A stretch of 64,000 nucleotides of DNA from Massospora cicadina (GCA_022478985.1 JAKSZP010005673.1:18176-82175), one strand, 5' to 3'. Shown: positions 43,740 to 55,045, counted from the stretch's first letter. Numbers and translations are program-made. Notes: generated by a model from the letters alone, not told the origin.

Positions 43740-44110
43740 CTCTTCCCCATGGTAGAATGATAACTAATGTTATTAGTGAGGATGGGTGTGGAAAGAAGGG
43801 AACTCAAATCTAAGTGTCAATCCGGGTCAATTTATGAAGTATTTTCACTAAAGTCCCATTTAATCACTCAAACATCCCATATGACTCAGGGTGATATGGG
43901 GTCATCAAAACCCCATGGATGGCCATCAGCTCGTTTAGCTTTGGAAGGATGTGGGAAGTAAAGCTAGTTCTGTTATTGGTAAGGATGAACTGAGGGCAGC
44001 CATGTCGCTGTATAATACATTCCATTATAGACTTATTCACTGTGATCACCTTTAAATCACGTATTTCCGGTTCTTCAACCCACCCTATCAAGTGTTCAAT
44101 TGTCACAATA
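43740..44110 (-). pseudogene. Integrase core fragment of GypA2
   Basis: The reading IEHLIGWVEEPEIRDLKVIT, IIQRHGCPQFILTNNRTSFT and LPKLNELMAIHGVLMTPYHP then ESYGMFE (44103-43864), followed by LNGTLVKIL. This is the second half of the Gypsy integrase core. The second catalytic Asp block (usually SDNGTxF) reads TNNRTSF; the third block ESYGMFE keeps a Glu. Nothing of the HHCC domain or first Asp is clear in the 44110-44640 stretch, which is decayed. Confidence 0.7.
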
Positions 44111-44639
44111 ATTTATTTGGACTGGTTAGCTCCCGTTGGCAGTGGGCAACAACATCAAAGGAAACTGTATGCCAAGCAAAATGAGGTTCACCAACCAGTA
44201 CGAGGTCTCTTGGCAGAACGGCTTTTCTTCTTAGCACTGGTTGCAGCAGGAGATTGTTTAATGCACATCAAAGTTTATGCTTTCCCTGTAATACTGAGGA
44301 TGCAACATTTAAACGCCTTTCACACCTCACCATGTCTGAATGCCCTTATGTTCACTCATAATAATATTTGGTCTGAAAGAAGGTCTTGGGAAATTCACGT
44401 TGATTTCTCCTTCTTACTTGTACAATCACCGTTCTTCTGGATTGTATTGGCCCTTAAACAATCTAATACCTTGATGAATTTAGGCGGATCATCATTGTAT
44501 TTCCCGCCAAACATTTTGTCATACATTACATCGCTGAGATCTTCCGTATTGACTTGGTTGGATATCTTGATAAGCAATCTTCATTTTTGTGTTTTGCTCC
44601 GTGTCAGTGGAGAATTTCTAAGTCATAAGCCTGTAGCTT

Positions 44640-45020
44640 AAGAACCCATTGGGCTAGATGCCACTCAGGCTCTCTGAGATTCTGCAACCAGCATAACAAC
44701 GCATGATTTTTTATGACTTTAAACTTTACACCATGCAAGTATACCCTGAGTTGCTTATAATCTTAGATCACCGCAAGCACTCCTGCTCAGTCACAGTGTA
44801 TTTGCGTTTGTGACAGTTCAAGCTATGACTGAAGTACACAACCAGGTAATCCTCCCCTTCGTCATCTTGTTGTGATAGCACCGCCCCATTTTGGAAAGAG
44901 ACACATCCGTCTGTATTAAAATATGTATTAAAATTTGTGTATTGTAGCACCGGTGCATTGATTAATGCCATCCAAAGTGTATTAAAGGAGCGTTGACAGC
45001 GTTCTATCCATTTGAACATG
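44640..45020 (-). pseudogene. RNase H of GypA2
   Basis: FKWIERCQRSFNTLWMALIN, APVLQYTNFNTYFNTDGCVS, FQNGAVLSQQDDEGEDYLVV and YFSHSLNCHKRKYTVTEQEC (45017-44775). The catalytic TDA/TDG segment is present (NTDGCVS), with GAVLSQ following and the TEQEC Glu region retained. The end of RNase H (44640-44760) reads LQVILDYKQLRVYLHGVKFK-like, VLLVLNLV with shifts. The open piece is well preserved relative to the rest. Confidence 0.75.
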
Positions 45021-45049
45021 TCATCCTTTTTAACAACTCAAATACTGGG

Positions 45050-45690
45050 CCTCCAATACAACTGAAGCTAGGATGAAGCACAGGTAGTACCCCCCATCCC
45101 AGAGAATACCTTTATGTTGCACTTACTGTTTGACTGAGTCTTTTTTGGATAGCCTCCACCTTGGCTAGTTGATGTTCTATCCTGTTCGCATCTACCACAA
45201 ACCAAAGGTAGTCCATTTGGTCCTTTAAATGTGGCAATTGTGGGGCTTAATATTTGAGTTGGACTTGCCAAACCCAGCGGAAGACCTCCTCTAGATGAGT
45301 AAGATGCTCATATAAGGCTTAAGAGAAGATGTTGATATTGTTAAGGTATATGAGAACGCACGACAGCTTGAGGTTGCCAAGGATGGTGTCCATGGCCCGC
45401 TGAAATGTAGCCAGGGCATTACATAGCCCTTGAGGCATATGGGTTGGATGGAAGAGCCCCTTGGATGGAATAATAGAACATTTATCCTGTTCTCCAAGGG
45501 CAGCTCAATTTTCCAATAGCCCAATATCAAATCCATTACTGAAAATAACAAGCTCCTCTCAACCAATCCAAAGCATTGTTAATCCAAGGCAAAGGGTATG
45601 AGTCCTTCTTAGTGATACTGTTGAGCTTCTGGTAATCTATTACTGACTTATTGGTACTGTCCTTCTTTTTTACAATCAGAATGGGTAAAT
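45050..45690 (-). pseudogene. Reverse transcriptase of GypA2
   Basis: VMDLILGYWKIELPLENR (45535-45482) is motif A; HMPQGLCNALATFQRAMDTI then LGNLKLSCVLIYLN (about 45440-45345) leads to the active site read YLNN, where both catalytic Asp have become Asn, a G-to-A type change on the coding strand. EHLTHLEEVF follows. The N-terminal block (SITKKDSYPLPW-like) is at about 45640-45590. Compare GypA1 (YLKD). Confidence 0.8.
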
Positions 45691-46500
45691 CCTGAAATCT
45701 TTGATGGTTTGAGTATCCCTTGCTCTAAAAGCTTTTCATTCCCTCAGTTACTAATTCTTCAGCTGCCCTCAATTGGTGGATCATCTGATATATGATGTTA
45801 TAATGATCTTCAGTGTCCTCTCGATGGACTACCACCAAGATCACCCTAATTCATGTTCATCAATGGCGAAAATCTCCTTATACAATAATGATAAAGCTAT
45901 CGCCTGATCCTTCTGGTCTTCCAATAACCCCATTAATTTATTGAGTGATAACACCGTCATTATGCCAGGCTGCAGTTTGATGGGTAGAACAAATTCATCC
46001 AGTGACCCAGAATTGTGAACCTGAATGATCTCCTCCACAGGGGTCAAGTGTAAATATAGCACTATCTAAAGTCGGTGAATATGCAGTGACTTTTTTTGTA
46101 GATTTTCTAGTAGAGCCTTGATTTCCCTATGTCCCAGTAGTATAATCTCTTGAGCCATGTGGTGCTCGAGCTGCAATTGCTGGTAAGGTCAATGACCTCC
46201 CCATAAAGCCTGGTTGGCACTTACACCTCTAATTCAGTGTTTATTATTACATGGTGTCTGGAGGGGATGGATATAGGATGGCAGCTCTGAGAAGCAGCCC
46301 TTGATATTTATATATCTTTTGAGAAGGTCTTGGGTTTTGTTCTTCAGTCAAAGGTAGTGAACTGGAAGCACCACGTCACTATATGCAAGCTTCATGTGTT
46401 CCATATGAATTAGATCCTTTGAACTCCATTGGAGGTAAAATAAATTGGGATCCGCTGCCCCAAAATTTCAAATGTCTTGTATGTCATGTCAATGACAGCA
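45690..46500 (-). pseudogene. GypA2 pol spacer between protease and RT
   Basis: Decayed coding sequence. The open piece 46062-45841 reads LYLHLTPVEEIIQVHNSGSL, DEFVLPIKLQPGIMTVL and LLYKEIFAIDEHELG. Its GypA1 counterpart lies at about 5120-5330 (LLDEFVLPIKPQPRIIAL-like), so it is a family-conserved stretch in the usual linker between protease and RT. No named domain. Confidence 0.5.
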
Positions 46501-47015
46501 CCAAAATGTCACATTAAATCAGTTCTAATTAATAGGCGATAATTATCATTTGGCAACACTTTCGCCGTGGCTACAACAACTGTTGATCCAAACCGCAAAG
46601 ATAGCGCATTGAACGCTCTCTCAGAGACCATATTTCCACGCCAGAAGTCCCATACACCATTTGATGTTCTACATCAGGCTTTAGCGTCAACTTCGTTACC
46701 AACTTGGTAGAAAATATGTTGACTGGGGTGCCCATATCTATTATATCACGGAATTAATTTTTTGCTACAAATATGTCACAGTATGTACACTCAAAATAAG
46801 AAGAATTCTGCCTGTTTAATACGTGGACATTCAAGGGATCTCTTTTCAAAAAGGAAGCTCGTAATTTCCTCACTGACTCTAGGGTATCCTTTGACAATAG
46901 CATCTACTGGAAGGGCGACGTTTACTCCTTGCAGGGAAGGTGCATCTGAGTATGGGTCCAGCTCGTCAGGAGAAACTTGATTGCACATTTGACAGCCATA
47001 CAGCTTTAGTTGCAC
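46500..47015 (-). pseudogene. Aspartic protease of GypA2
   Basis: The active-site segment at 46738-46718 reads Asp-Met-Gly-Thr-Pro-Val-Asn, then IFSTKLVTKLTLKPDVEHQM. Upstream lies SLQGVNVALPVDAIVKGYPR (46942-46883), the gag-pol junction, which in GypA1 reads similarly (EVNVALPVDAI-like, about 6190). Downstream ERAFNALSLRF..VVVATAK fits the second protease strand region. Met in place of Thr/Ser next to the catalytic Asp, as in GypA1 and GypB1. Confidence 0.7.
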
Positions 47016-47149
47016 CTAAGTCCTTCTTCCACCGAGAACTTGGATTGCACCAGTATCAGTATGTTTTTTCTCTAACTTCTGTTAGTATAAAAACTCCTTA
47101 TCATACTGAGGGGCTTCCACTGAATATACTATGATAGGTTCAGGTGGGA

Positions 47150-48700
47150 CGTTTGAGGTTTAATAACAGAGGTAGAGAGTCCCATCTCTACTCCGCTTTC
47201 TCTTTTCCTTGGTAGTATTGATCTTGCTGTACATAGTGACCCTGACGGAAGGGACAACTCCAGCCAAGGTGACCATGGTGACCGCATTCAAACAATTCAC
47301 ACTGTAGGGTCCGCATCCTTGGTTCTCATAGGATGGGCTAGGTTGATAGGTTGATTGTTGATGATCAGCATAACCAGGGCCAGGGTGATAAATTTGATGC
47401 AGACATACGGCATAATTAGGCCCAGGTTGGTAGTTGGGATGCAGATGGTTATTATAAGCATGTCTTGATCAGAAGTTAGACTGCAGAGGGTATTCCAGAC
47501 GAGGATGAGGCGCATAATTATAATAGGATCAGGAGTTACTAAACGGAATATGAACAAGACTAGTGAATTACCCAAATAAGATGGTACAGCAATGGTGGCG
47601 GTGTGTTTCCGCTCTGTATTGGGTGGAGGAAAAGTAGCATCTACCTGGTGTAAAAACTGAACAATTTTGAGCAGGGACACGTCGTTCTCCAAAATTGAAG
47701 TCATGACGTTGTAAATCTCAGAGTATGACTTCACCGCAGAGGTCATTGCAATACACAATCACATTTAATACAGTCCCCGCCCTGACTAACAAGTGGGCTA
47801 CATCACAAATTAATCAGCAAATGAAGTGAGGGTCTCATCACGTTGGAATACAATGGTCAAGGACTAAGCATTCTACTACAACATCTTTGCATTACTTCCA
47901 AAAAACTGCAGCACAGTATCCTTCGATTCTTGGTATGTAACATAACTTCTTGGAAGATAGCAGGTAACTTGGTCAGCACTCCCAACATCCAAGGCGGATA
48001 TCAGAACTTAGCCTTATGCCAATTGGAGGCTCCTTACGCCACAAATTAAAATTGTTCTAAGAACCCATGGATGTTCCATTGCAGTCAAATGGAGGTAGGT
48101 TGTTAATGTAGACCTCCTCCTTCCACTCATAACTGTGAGCCTTGGGTATGTAGTGAGGATTTAATTGAGGCCTATAGCTGCGATCTTGAAGAAATGATGG
48201 CTTAGTAGGGTCGGCGGCTCTAGGTGTAGCGTAGTGCTCTTCAGCGGATAGGACTGCCATCACATGGGGGTTTCATTTGGTCAGAACATAATCATCCCCA
48301 AAGCTGCCATCATGAGTTGAGCAGCTCACGCCGCATGCATGTTTGGAGAAAGCGCTCCTCAGCTGGGTATCTAATCTCATATTCTTCATAATGTTTCTTC
48401 CTGCATGACCCCTCGTTCTTCAGCTTCCCAATGGGATGAGGCGAGTAAAAGGTAGGTGTAAGCTTCTGTTTTGTGCAGTGTAATCGCTCAGTAGCATCAT
48501 CCAGGCAATTGACAAGTTGTCTGTTCTGTTGTTCAAGTATCTACAGCTGACTAACTGCACTTTCAAGTTGGGTTTTTACGTCGTCATGCTCCTAAAGGAG
48601 CTCCTCTTTTTTGGAGCACTGCATCCAGAACAAGTTTGATCTCTGTGGTTTCTGAAAATTGCAGCGAAAGATATTATTCTCCTTCAGTACGGCCTGATAT
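47150..48700 (-). pseudogene. Gag of GypA2
   Basis: A coding trace from the primer-binding site side. 48263-48057 carries SAEEHYATPRA; 47758-47297 is an open but partly out-of-frame piece of the capsid and linker. The zinc knuckle is at about 47300-47250, reading CELFECGHHGHLGWSC: the second part is C-X4-H-X4-C, with the first Cys four instead of two residues away. It matches the GypA1 knuckle CSHPGHLAQSC. A Tyr/Gln/Asn-rich linker precedes it. Confidence 0.6.
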
Positions 48701-48750
48701 GTAATGACCGTTAATTGAATTTTTCATAATTATTAGTGGTTGTTCAATGA

Positions 48751-48770
48751 GCCCCCTGTAGTGAGCACCA
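48751..48770 (-). promoter_or_regulatory. Primer-binding site of GypA2
   Basis: Minus-strand TGGTGCTCACTACAGGGGGC, one base from the 5' LTR end. It begins TGG, complementary to a tRNA CCA end. Conserved in GypA1 at 7991-8010. The tRNA was not identified. Confidence 0.75.
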
Positions 48771-48771
48771 C

Positions 48772-49334
48772 TGTTATAGTTTTGGGTGAGATCATTAAGA
48801 TCTGCCAGAAGGGTTTGCACAAGGTTGCTTCTCACTGATCAAAGGATGGACAATATCAGATTTCCAGTCCTCAAAACAACCTTAAAGACTTAAATAAAAA
48901 TGGAGCAATATGCCCCAACCACACTTCTTTATTTAATATAAGGTTATTTGGCAATTTATTCCTAATCCGATCTCTCTTCCTATTAACACTCCCTCTTCAA
49001 TTGTTTCATCTTGCTTATACATTAATGACTTTGGTCAATACCGCTTTTTTGGCTTAGTTTACTTGGTTTCACTGTATTCTCATTGGCTCTGGCAGAGTTA
49101 TTATTCTTAAATTCCGTATTGCCTTAGTTCAGGCGATATACTATTATTTGTCATATGTCAACATTGCCTTATTGCTTTATTTGGAGGTGATCCCATAATT
49201 ACCCTTCCTTACCCAAAATATCCTCATCTCAAAGCGCTTGAATATTTGTACACTAATAACTATGGTCGGCGGATACTAGCCAATCCGCTGTAGCTATTCA
49301 GGGCTTATTGTCTATTTATATCAGAATATCAACA
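48772..49334 (-). repeat. 5' LTR of GypA2
   Basis: 563 bp; plus-strand start TGTTATAGTTTTGG and end ATCAGAATATCAACA, i.e. minus-strand TGTTGATATTCTGAT to TATAACA. It differs from the 3' LTR at many positions, which implies an old insertion. Confidence 0.9.
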
Positions 49335-49339
49335 TAAGA

Positions 49340-50010
49340 CTTATTGGAAATCAAAGGTTGAGGAACTCCAAATGAGGATGGAGCTGAAAAGGTTGCTGGA
49401 TGCAGGACTGCTGGTGCCTTCTCGAAGCCATTGGTCATCTTCCTTATTGCTCATAAAAAAGAAGTATGGCGGTCATCTGGTAGTTATGGACTACCATAAA
49501 TCGAACAACTTCCTCAAAATGAATAGTACCTTATCCTCCGCATTGATGACGCCCTAGCCCAAAACCTCCGGCTCTACTTCTATACGCCATGGACATGGCT
49601 AGCAGTTATTTGCAAATGGACCTTTTCCCCAAGACCAGAAGATATGCGCTCTTATTTGCAGTGAGGGTCACTTCCAACCTACCCAAATAACACAAGGGTT
49701 GTGAAACATGCCTGCCACTTTCCAGCGAGCCATGGATCATATCTTAAAGGACCTTAAGTTAAGCTGCGTCATCATCTACCTTGATGATATCACGGTGTTT
49801 TCCAAGACCTTATATGAGCATCTTACCCACTTTAAAGAAATGTTCCAACGCTTGGGGTATTCTAACATTAAATTAAAGCCATCAAAATGTACTTTCTTCC
49901 AGAAAAAGCTGGATTTCCTTGGACACGCCATCTCTCAAGATTGGATTCAACCTTTATAAGATAAGGTCGCAGCTATATCCAAAATGCTGGCGCACAAAAC
50001 CCTCTGTGAC
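49340..50010 (+). pseudogene. Reverse transcriptase of GypB1
   Basis: KVEELQMRMELKRLLDAGLL, VPSRSHWSSSLLLIKKKYGG and HLVVMDYHKSNN (49350-49510), then MPATFQRAMDHILKDLKLSC, VIIYLDDITVFSKTLYEHLT and KLKPSKCTFFQKKLDFLGHA (49708-49930). The active-site YLDD is intact. Shifts lie between the two halves (about 49550-49700). Same family as GypB2, where the active site is lost. Confidence 0.85.
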
Positions 50011-50930
50011 ATCCAGGTATTCTTGAGCATGATGGGGTAGTACCATCAATTCATCCCCAAGTTTTCCCAGCTCAGTGAGCCACTCATCCACCTCTTGGCT
50101 AATAAAACTCCATTCCATTGGGGTGCCTAACAAAAATCCACAATTGAGAACTTGAAGAACTTACTGCAACAAAGATCAATACTCTGCCACCCTGACCATG
50201 GCAAGCCCTTTATGCTGTTCATGGATGACACTAATTAGCCGTTGGTTCTATCTTGGCTCAGCAGGAAAAACATGTGGTCGTTCATCCTGTTTCCTACTAC
50301 AGCAAGGTGCTCTCAAAAGCTGAACGAAACTACCTCATCACTGAGAAGGAGTACCTTGCTTTCCTGCTTCCTGTGAATATTTACCCCTTTATTTTATGAG
50401 ACTTCATTCAAAGTCGTTACTGACCATGCATTCTTTGTGGTTGCAGAAAATGAAAGACCCTACGGGATGGTTGCTCTCTGGGCTTTAAAGCTCCAGCATT
50501 ATGACATGACAATTGACCATTGGGCGGGAACTTGTCATATAACGTTGATGGGTTGACGTAGCTGCCTATCCTTTACTTAGACAACAATTTAGCTGATAGG
50601 TTAAATTACCTCCTAATGATGCAGGATGCGTGGGCTGATAAGGATGAACCTGTACAGAAAATGCTAGCTTGGAAATCCCGTAACACCAAGGTAGATAGCG
50701 GGATGCTATACAAAAAAAGTAGGGGCCAATTGGCTGCCCTATCTCCCGCCATAAGAGCGAGTACCTGTGATCTTGGAGTTTCATAACATTTTATGGTATA
50801 GTAGGGTATGAAAACCTATGAGTGGTTAAAAGAGCGCTAATACTGTGAGGGAGTCATATAGACCATAACTGAAGTTCTGGATGCCTATCTGAATTATAAA
50901 ATTTAGTCTATCTTTAATACCAAGTATCAA
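50010..50930 (+). pseudogene. RNase H and integrase zinc region of GypB1
   Basis: A decayed trace: LLQQRSILCHPDHGKPFMLF then MDDTN (about 50162-50235) matches GypB2 (LLQQRLILRPSDYDKPFMLI, MDASD). KLQHYDMTIDHWAGTCHI (about 50490-50540) is the RNase H end. The decayed integrase HHCC region lies at about 50770-50940 (LEFHNILWYSRV..KTYEWLKERY). Several stops. Confidence 0.65.
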
Positions 50931-51826
50931 TACTAATCTAAGACGCCCCACCAACCCTTAAACACCATAAGTTTAGACGTGAGGGCTTCAACCCAAGCTA
51001 CAGGGGAAGATTGATATATTTTAGCCAAAATTGATTATTTCAACAAGTAGGTTGAAGCTGTAGCTCTCCTGTTTAAACGGCCAAGGCCACGGTCACTTTC
51101 CTTTATCAGTATATTTTCACTTGACATGGTTGCCCCCAGGTTCTTCTCTGAGATAATGGATTAAACTTCACCTCCAGAGTGGTGAAGGTCCGCGCTACCT
51201 TAATGGGCACGCAACGGCTCTTTTTGGCCCCCTATATCCCTTAACCAATGGTACTGTGGAGAGAGAAAATGGGACCCTGGTTTCTATATTAAAAAATGGT
51301 CACTTCATTTTTCTTTACTGGTATTTGTACTTACCAAGTGCCCTCATGGCCTACCGTATCAGTTACCATGGAATCATTGAAATGTCTCCTTTCCATGTCC
51401 TGTATGGACGGGAACCTGGAGAGACGCATTATTAGCCAAAGATATTATCTCTTATAGGACTAACCCCGAGCAAGCCATGAAGAAGTTGTCCCAGCACATC
51501 ATTAAGTTACAAACAGAGGCTATGTCTAATTTGGCCAAAACTGTCAAAAATTGGGTCAAGCCGCAGGTGTGCTCCATCCCCCTCTACCTTCCTTCCAAAT
51601 TCCAACTTGGTGCTGTAGTATCATAATTGGATCACTTCTAGAAGAGTGAAGCTCAAGTCTATTTGGGAAGGACTTTTTATAATCATTTACAAGCGAGGGA
51701 AGGAGTACTCCATCAAATCCTTTGATACAGGAGTTACTGTCAACTTGGTTCATGGCCAGTTCGCACAACCTTATTCTTCCCTTAATACTCTTGAAGGGTG
51801 TGATGTTGAACAATTACAAGTCTGAT
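50930..51826 (+). pseudogene. Integrase core and C-terminus of GypB1
   Basis: ISLDVRAST..YILAKIDYFNK (about 50970-51050) is the first part of the core with a catalytic Asp; PISLNQWYCGERKWD (about 51233-51275) covers the third acidic block (NGTVEREN in another frame). PFHVLYGREPG (about 51390-51420) is the typical post-core stretch. IWEGLFIIIYKRGKEYSIKS then FDTGVTVNLVHGQFAQPY (about 51660-51770) is the C-terminal GPF/Y-type module ending pol. No chromodomain was seen. Confidence 0.7.
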
Positions 51827-52531
51827 ATTATATGAAGAGTAATTCAGGTTTCAATATGAATAACATCATCCAAAACACCATAATTGATTTTTGGTGGAAC
51901 CCTGCAAATTGGGATAATACTAACGCCCCCAATCCTTGGACAAATCTCCCTATGGCTAGTAGCAGGGTTATACCGAATCTGCAGTAAAATTGGGGGAGTT
52001 GTTCTGAGGGTCCTCTCCATCTCTTTACTAACTTAGTTCAAACATCTACCCTGCGACCACCCCTTTTTATATCCTTGGAGGGGGTTTCATCAAATGCAAA
52101 TATTTTCTTGCCCAATGATTGGTGAAATATATTAAATACTTGCCTCACAGATTTATCATACCTGCTATTAATCTTCCATTGGTCATTCCGTTGAAGTGAG
52201 GCGAGTCTCAAGATCTCCAATAAACTGAAACCTAATATTCCCTATTATAGCTATTCCTAGCCTAAACAAATATTTATGCCCCAATTCACTTTAAGCCTCA
52301 AGTCGTTTAAATACTAAGCATTAATATCTTAAGAGGGTTCACTTATTGACCCCTCAACTGTTACTAATAAAATCTTATAAAAATTGATCTTTATTTTAAC
52401 AAATTTATAGTATTAGTATTTTATTACAAGTGGTCAATAAGAGCCTAGATATTTATCCTGAAATTGATAATAAACTATTTATGCTGTAATTGTTGGAATT
52501 TAAGTGCAAAATGCACCAGCGAGCATAACAA
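51827..52531 (+). repeat. 3' LTR of GypB1
   Basis: Matches 37606-38312. Landmarks: GACCACCCCTTTTTATATCC, AAATATTTTCTTGCCCAATG, TTCCGTTGAAGTGAGGCGAG, and an end near CAGCGAGCATAACA. The first bases (TGATATTATATG) are decayed from TGTGATAAGAG. It follows the pol end directly. Confidence 0.75.
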
Positions 52532-52599
52532 AAGCCTAAAACTAACACAAGGAATTATTTGCATCTATGCCAATATTTGGTTCTTGACACTACTGTAAC

Positions 52600-52999
52600 T
52601 TAAGTAGGCATATGAGTGCCTAACCAATAGTACTTCCTTTCACTTTGTCAAATTCCTGGCGTTGACTAATGACCGCCTGGTACTATTTTCATAGGATTTT
52701 TCACATTTAATAGAACAGGAGTATCAAAACTCTCTGATACTTAATGTCAAATAGGGGATAACTAAAATTTTTAACCTAAATTATAGAAAATTGAAAGCTT
52801 ATATAAAGATAAGGTATTTATATTAATTTTATTAATTGCAATGATGGGGTCAAGAAGGAATCCAATTAGTATGACACTGCTTAGTGTTTAAAACAATCTG
52901 AACCTCAAAGTGAGATGGCGAGAAATTCATTATGACTTACAAGCATCTAAATTAGGTAAAAGGGGTTTTGACCTATCATAGTTCTTTATTTTCGCCTCT
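52600..52999 (-). repeat. Outer part of the GypB2 3' LTR, cut off by GypC
   Basis: Joined to 58957-58585, the minus-strand sequence reads CGTTCCATTGAAGAGAGGCG..AGTCAAAACCCC-like (GGTCAAAACCCCTTTTACC), matching the GypB1 LTRs (CTATTCCATTGAAG..AGTCAAAACCCC), and later TCTCACTTTGAGG and CACTAAGC. The outer end near 52600 is uncertain. Confidence 0.65.
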
Positions 53000-53574
53000 T
53001 ATTGGAATTTCATGAGAAATTGCGATATTCAGGCACTATTAAGGTTAAAAAAATATTAGTTTCAATGCTTTAGAAAAGGTGGAAACAAGGTAATAAAGTT
53101 ATTATTTTCGTTGAAATAATAAATTCCAATAAGTATACAGAACTTTGTTATGAATTGACTAAAATCAAGCTATGCAAGACAAAATAAGTGATACTTTATT
53201 AATTAAAAATGAGGTATATACTGGGGTAGATTTGATAGTTCTTAATAAGGATCTTCATGCTTCAACTGAGGTAAGTTTTTTTTAATAGAGGACTAATATT
53301 GTGATTATTATTAATATTTTTGTGATAAACAGATCTGATAAGGTTCTTATTAGATGGGATCGGCCTTCTTGTGGAGGGCTTGGCCCCTTTGGATTGCTTA
53401 GCCCCTTCCTAATGCTTAACCTCATCCTTCAGAGGAGGCCATTGACTCCAAAGGGTCAATTGTTGGTCTATATGAGAATCAGATATCTCCAATGGGGTTT
53501 TTAAGATCTTATTAGTTCAAGACACTGAATCTCAATCTTGATTAGAATTGGTCATCACGGTTGAATCTCCAAAA
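53000..53574 (-). repeat. 3' LTR of GypC
   Basis: 575 bp, plus-strand start TATTGGAATTTCATG. It matches 58009-58584 throughout (AGGATCTTCATGCTTCAACTG, shown here in 20 bases as GGATCTTCATGCTTCAACTG; CATCCTTCAGAGGAGGCCA; GAATCAGATATCTCC). Preceded on the coding strand by a purine tract GAGGGGGGCA (about 53578-53587). Confidence 0.88.
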
Positions 53575-54120
53575 ATGCCCCCCTCAAGATCTTGCCTAGG
53601 TGACACATACTTACGAAGAAACCTACTATGAACTCTATTAATAACAGTCCCAGTATCAATAGCTGAAATGCAGTATTCAATACCCTGACAATAAATAATA
53701 TGGTAAGGACCATCCCATAAGGTATCAAGTTTGAGAATCCATCCTCCAGTTCTATGATGATAAAAGAGTACAAGATCCCCAATTTGATATTCAGGTAAAG
53801 TAGGATAAATAAATTGGTTATCATTCCCTCTTTTAAGGTTGTAGCAGCATGAGAACTCAAAGCTAAGGCTTGTACTCTGATAATTTCATCAACTAGCCTC
53901 ATCATAGCTAAATCAGTAGTTTGTGGGGTTGAAGCATCATTTATAGGTTGTTTACTTGAGATAAAATAGGATCCTTACTGTAAAGACTTTGTTGGGACAT
54001 TCCAATTATACGGTGATAGCTAACCCTATAGGCTAAGATCGCACTAGTTAAGTAGAGATTCCATCTACTAGGATCGTTGGAGGCCATCTTTTGAAGAATT
54101 GCTACAAGGGTACCATTTGC
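53575..54120 (-). pseudogene. Integrase C-terminus (GPY/F module) of GypC
   Basis: The minus-strand reading PEYQIGDLVLFYHHRTGGWI, LKLDTLWDGPYHIIYCQGIE and YCISAIDTGTVINRVHSRFL (about 53795-53615) is a textbook Gypsy GPY/F module: GDLVLF, KL..WDGPY, VH..FL. The frame is clean across this stretch. It ends at the polypurine tract. No chromodomain follows. In the family this module helps hold DNA and multimerise integrase. Confidence 0.85.
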
Positions 54121-54800
54121 TCATTTGACCGCACCATTAGTGGAAGGATTGTAAGGGGTTGCAAATGACTGATAGATACCCATTAATTTATTCAGCTCAG
54201 ATACCACCTGTGAAACAAATTTGGTCCCATTATCAGATAATAGAATTTTTGGCCTACCATGCTGGGTGAAAAATTGCTTAAAAAGGAAGGATGGAGTAGC
54301 CTTAGCGGTGACTGTGGAAACAGAGTCAGCTACAATCCATTTAGTAAAATGATCAATAGCTAATATAATATAACAAAGTCCATATGTAGCAGTAGGGAGA
54401 GGGCCCACCACATCAATACTCATAGTGGAATAAGGTTCTGAAGGTCCCACAATTTCGTGTTGGTAAATCAGATTTCCACTACGCTGTTGTTGGCAAGAGA
54501 GACAAGTCTCCAACACATCGTGCACAGTTTCCAGCATGTTATCCCAATAACAATGACTTTTCAACCACTATAAAGTCTTAGTGACAGCTCCATGCCCTAA
54601 AGTTTGATGAGATCTATAAGAGTCTCAGTTCTTGCAGAAAGCTGAATAAAAGCAGCCATTTAGATCCTACTTCTTATATAAAGAACCTTCTTAAAACTTG
54701 AGTATTCTCAGTTAAGGATTGTAGCTTCACTTTAACGTCCTTAGATTCATGATACCAAAGTTCAGATCTGCCTATCAGATCATATATGTGATCTTCCTCA
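54121..54800 (-). pseudogene. Integrase zinc domain and core of GypC
   Basis: An open frame of 147 codons (54564-54121): HCYWDNM, then CLSCQQQR (the CC of HHCC), MSIDVVGPLPTATYGLCYII (first Asp), LAIDHFTKWIVADSV, QFFTQHGRPKILLSDNGTKF (second Asp) and ATPYNPSTNGAVK. The third catalytic residue (usually E in NGxVE) reads Lys, then a stop. The part to 54800 is the linker to RNase H (TAEEDHIYDLIGRSELWYHE). Confidence 0.88.
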
Positions 54801-55045
54801 GCAGTGAATGAAGTTTTTATCTAACCGAGGTAGGCTGACCAGGGGACAGACATTACCGAATATATATGAAACTAAGAGAATAACTAAGAAATATAAAAAT
54901 TGGGCACCCCAGGGTACGCAAGTTACCCCTGTTGCCAGCGGGACTGCCAGGTATGGGGGGTTGGTGCACTACTCCGAGGGGGTTTCCCCTGCTATGGAGC
55001 AAGTGTGTGAAGGAAAGGGTCTGTGTGGAGGAACCAGAGTGGGAA

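Larger units (their letters stand above)
42745..49334 (-). mobile_element. GypA2, complete Ty3/Gypsy element
   Basis: LTRs at 48772-49334 (5') and 42745-43303 (3'), primer-binding site 48751-48770, gag, protease, RT, RNase H, partial integrase, polypurine tract. Target sites CAAGC (42740-42744) and TAAGA (49335-49339), three of five identical. Joining 42744 to 49340 restores the GypB1 reading PIRYKPYWKSKVEELQM, which matches GypB2 (PIRSKPYHKSKVEELQM). All genes are decayed. Confidence 0.93.
37606..52531 (+). mobile_element. GypB1, Ty3/Gypsy element carrying ZKO6, m2 and GypA2
   Basis: 5' LTR (37606-38312), gag (about 38640-39450), ZKO6 (about 39494-41300), protease (41764-41990), m2 (42574-42625), GypA2 (42745-49334), RT (49340-50010), RNase H, integrase (50930-51830) and 3' LTR (51827-52531). 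GypB2 on the opposite strand matches it from gag end to LTR, which supports the joined order across the inserts (for example GYYVLGAP at about 41421 against GHYVLGAP in GypB2). Confidence 0.8.

Noticed and set aside
44042..44641. 199-codon plus-strand open frame
   Set aside because: It lies antisense to the GypA2 integrase and has no domain; treated as a chance frame.
53555..53905. 116-codon hydrophobic minus-strand frame that looks like a membrane protein
   Set aside because: Another minus-strand frame of the same DNA gives a clear GPY/F integrase module, so the hydrophobic reading is out of frame.
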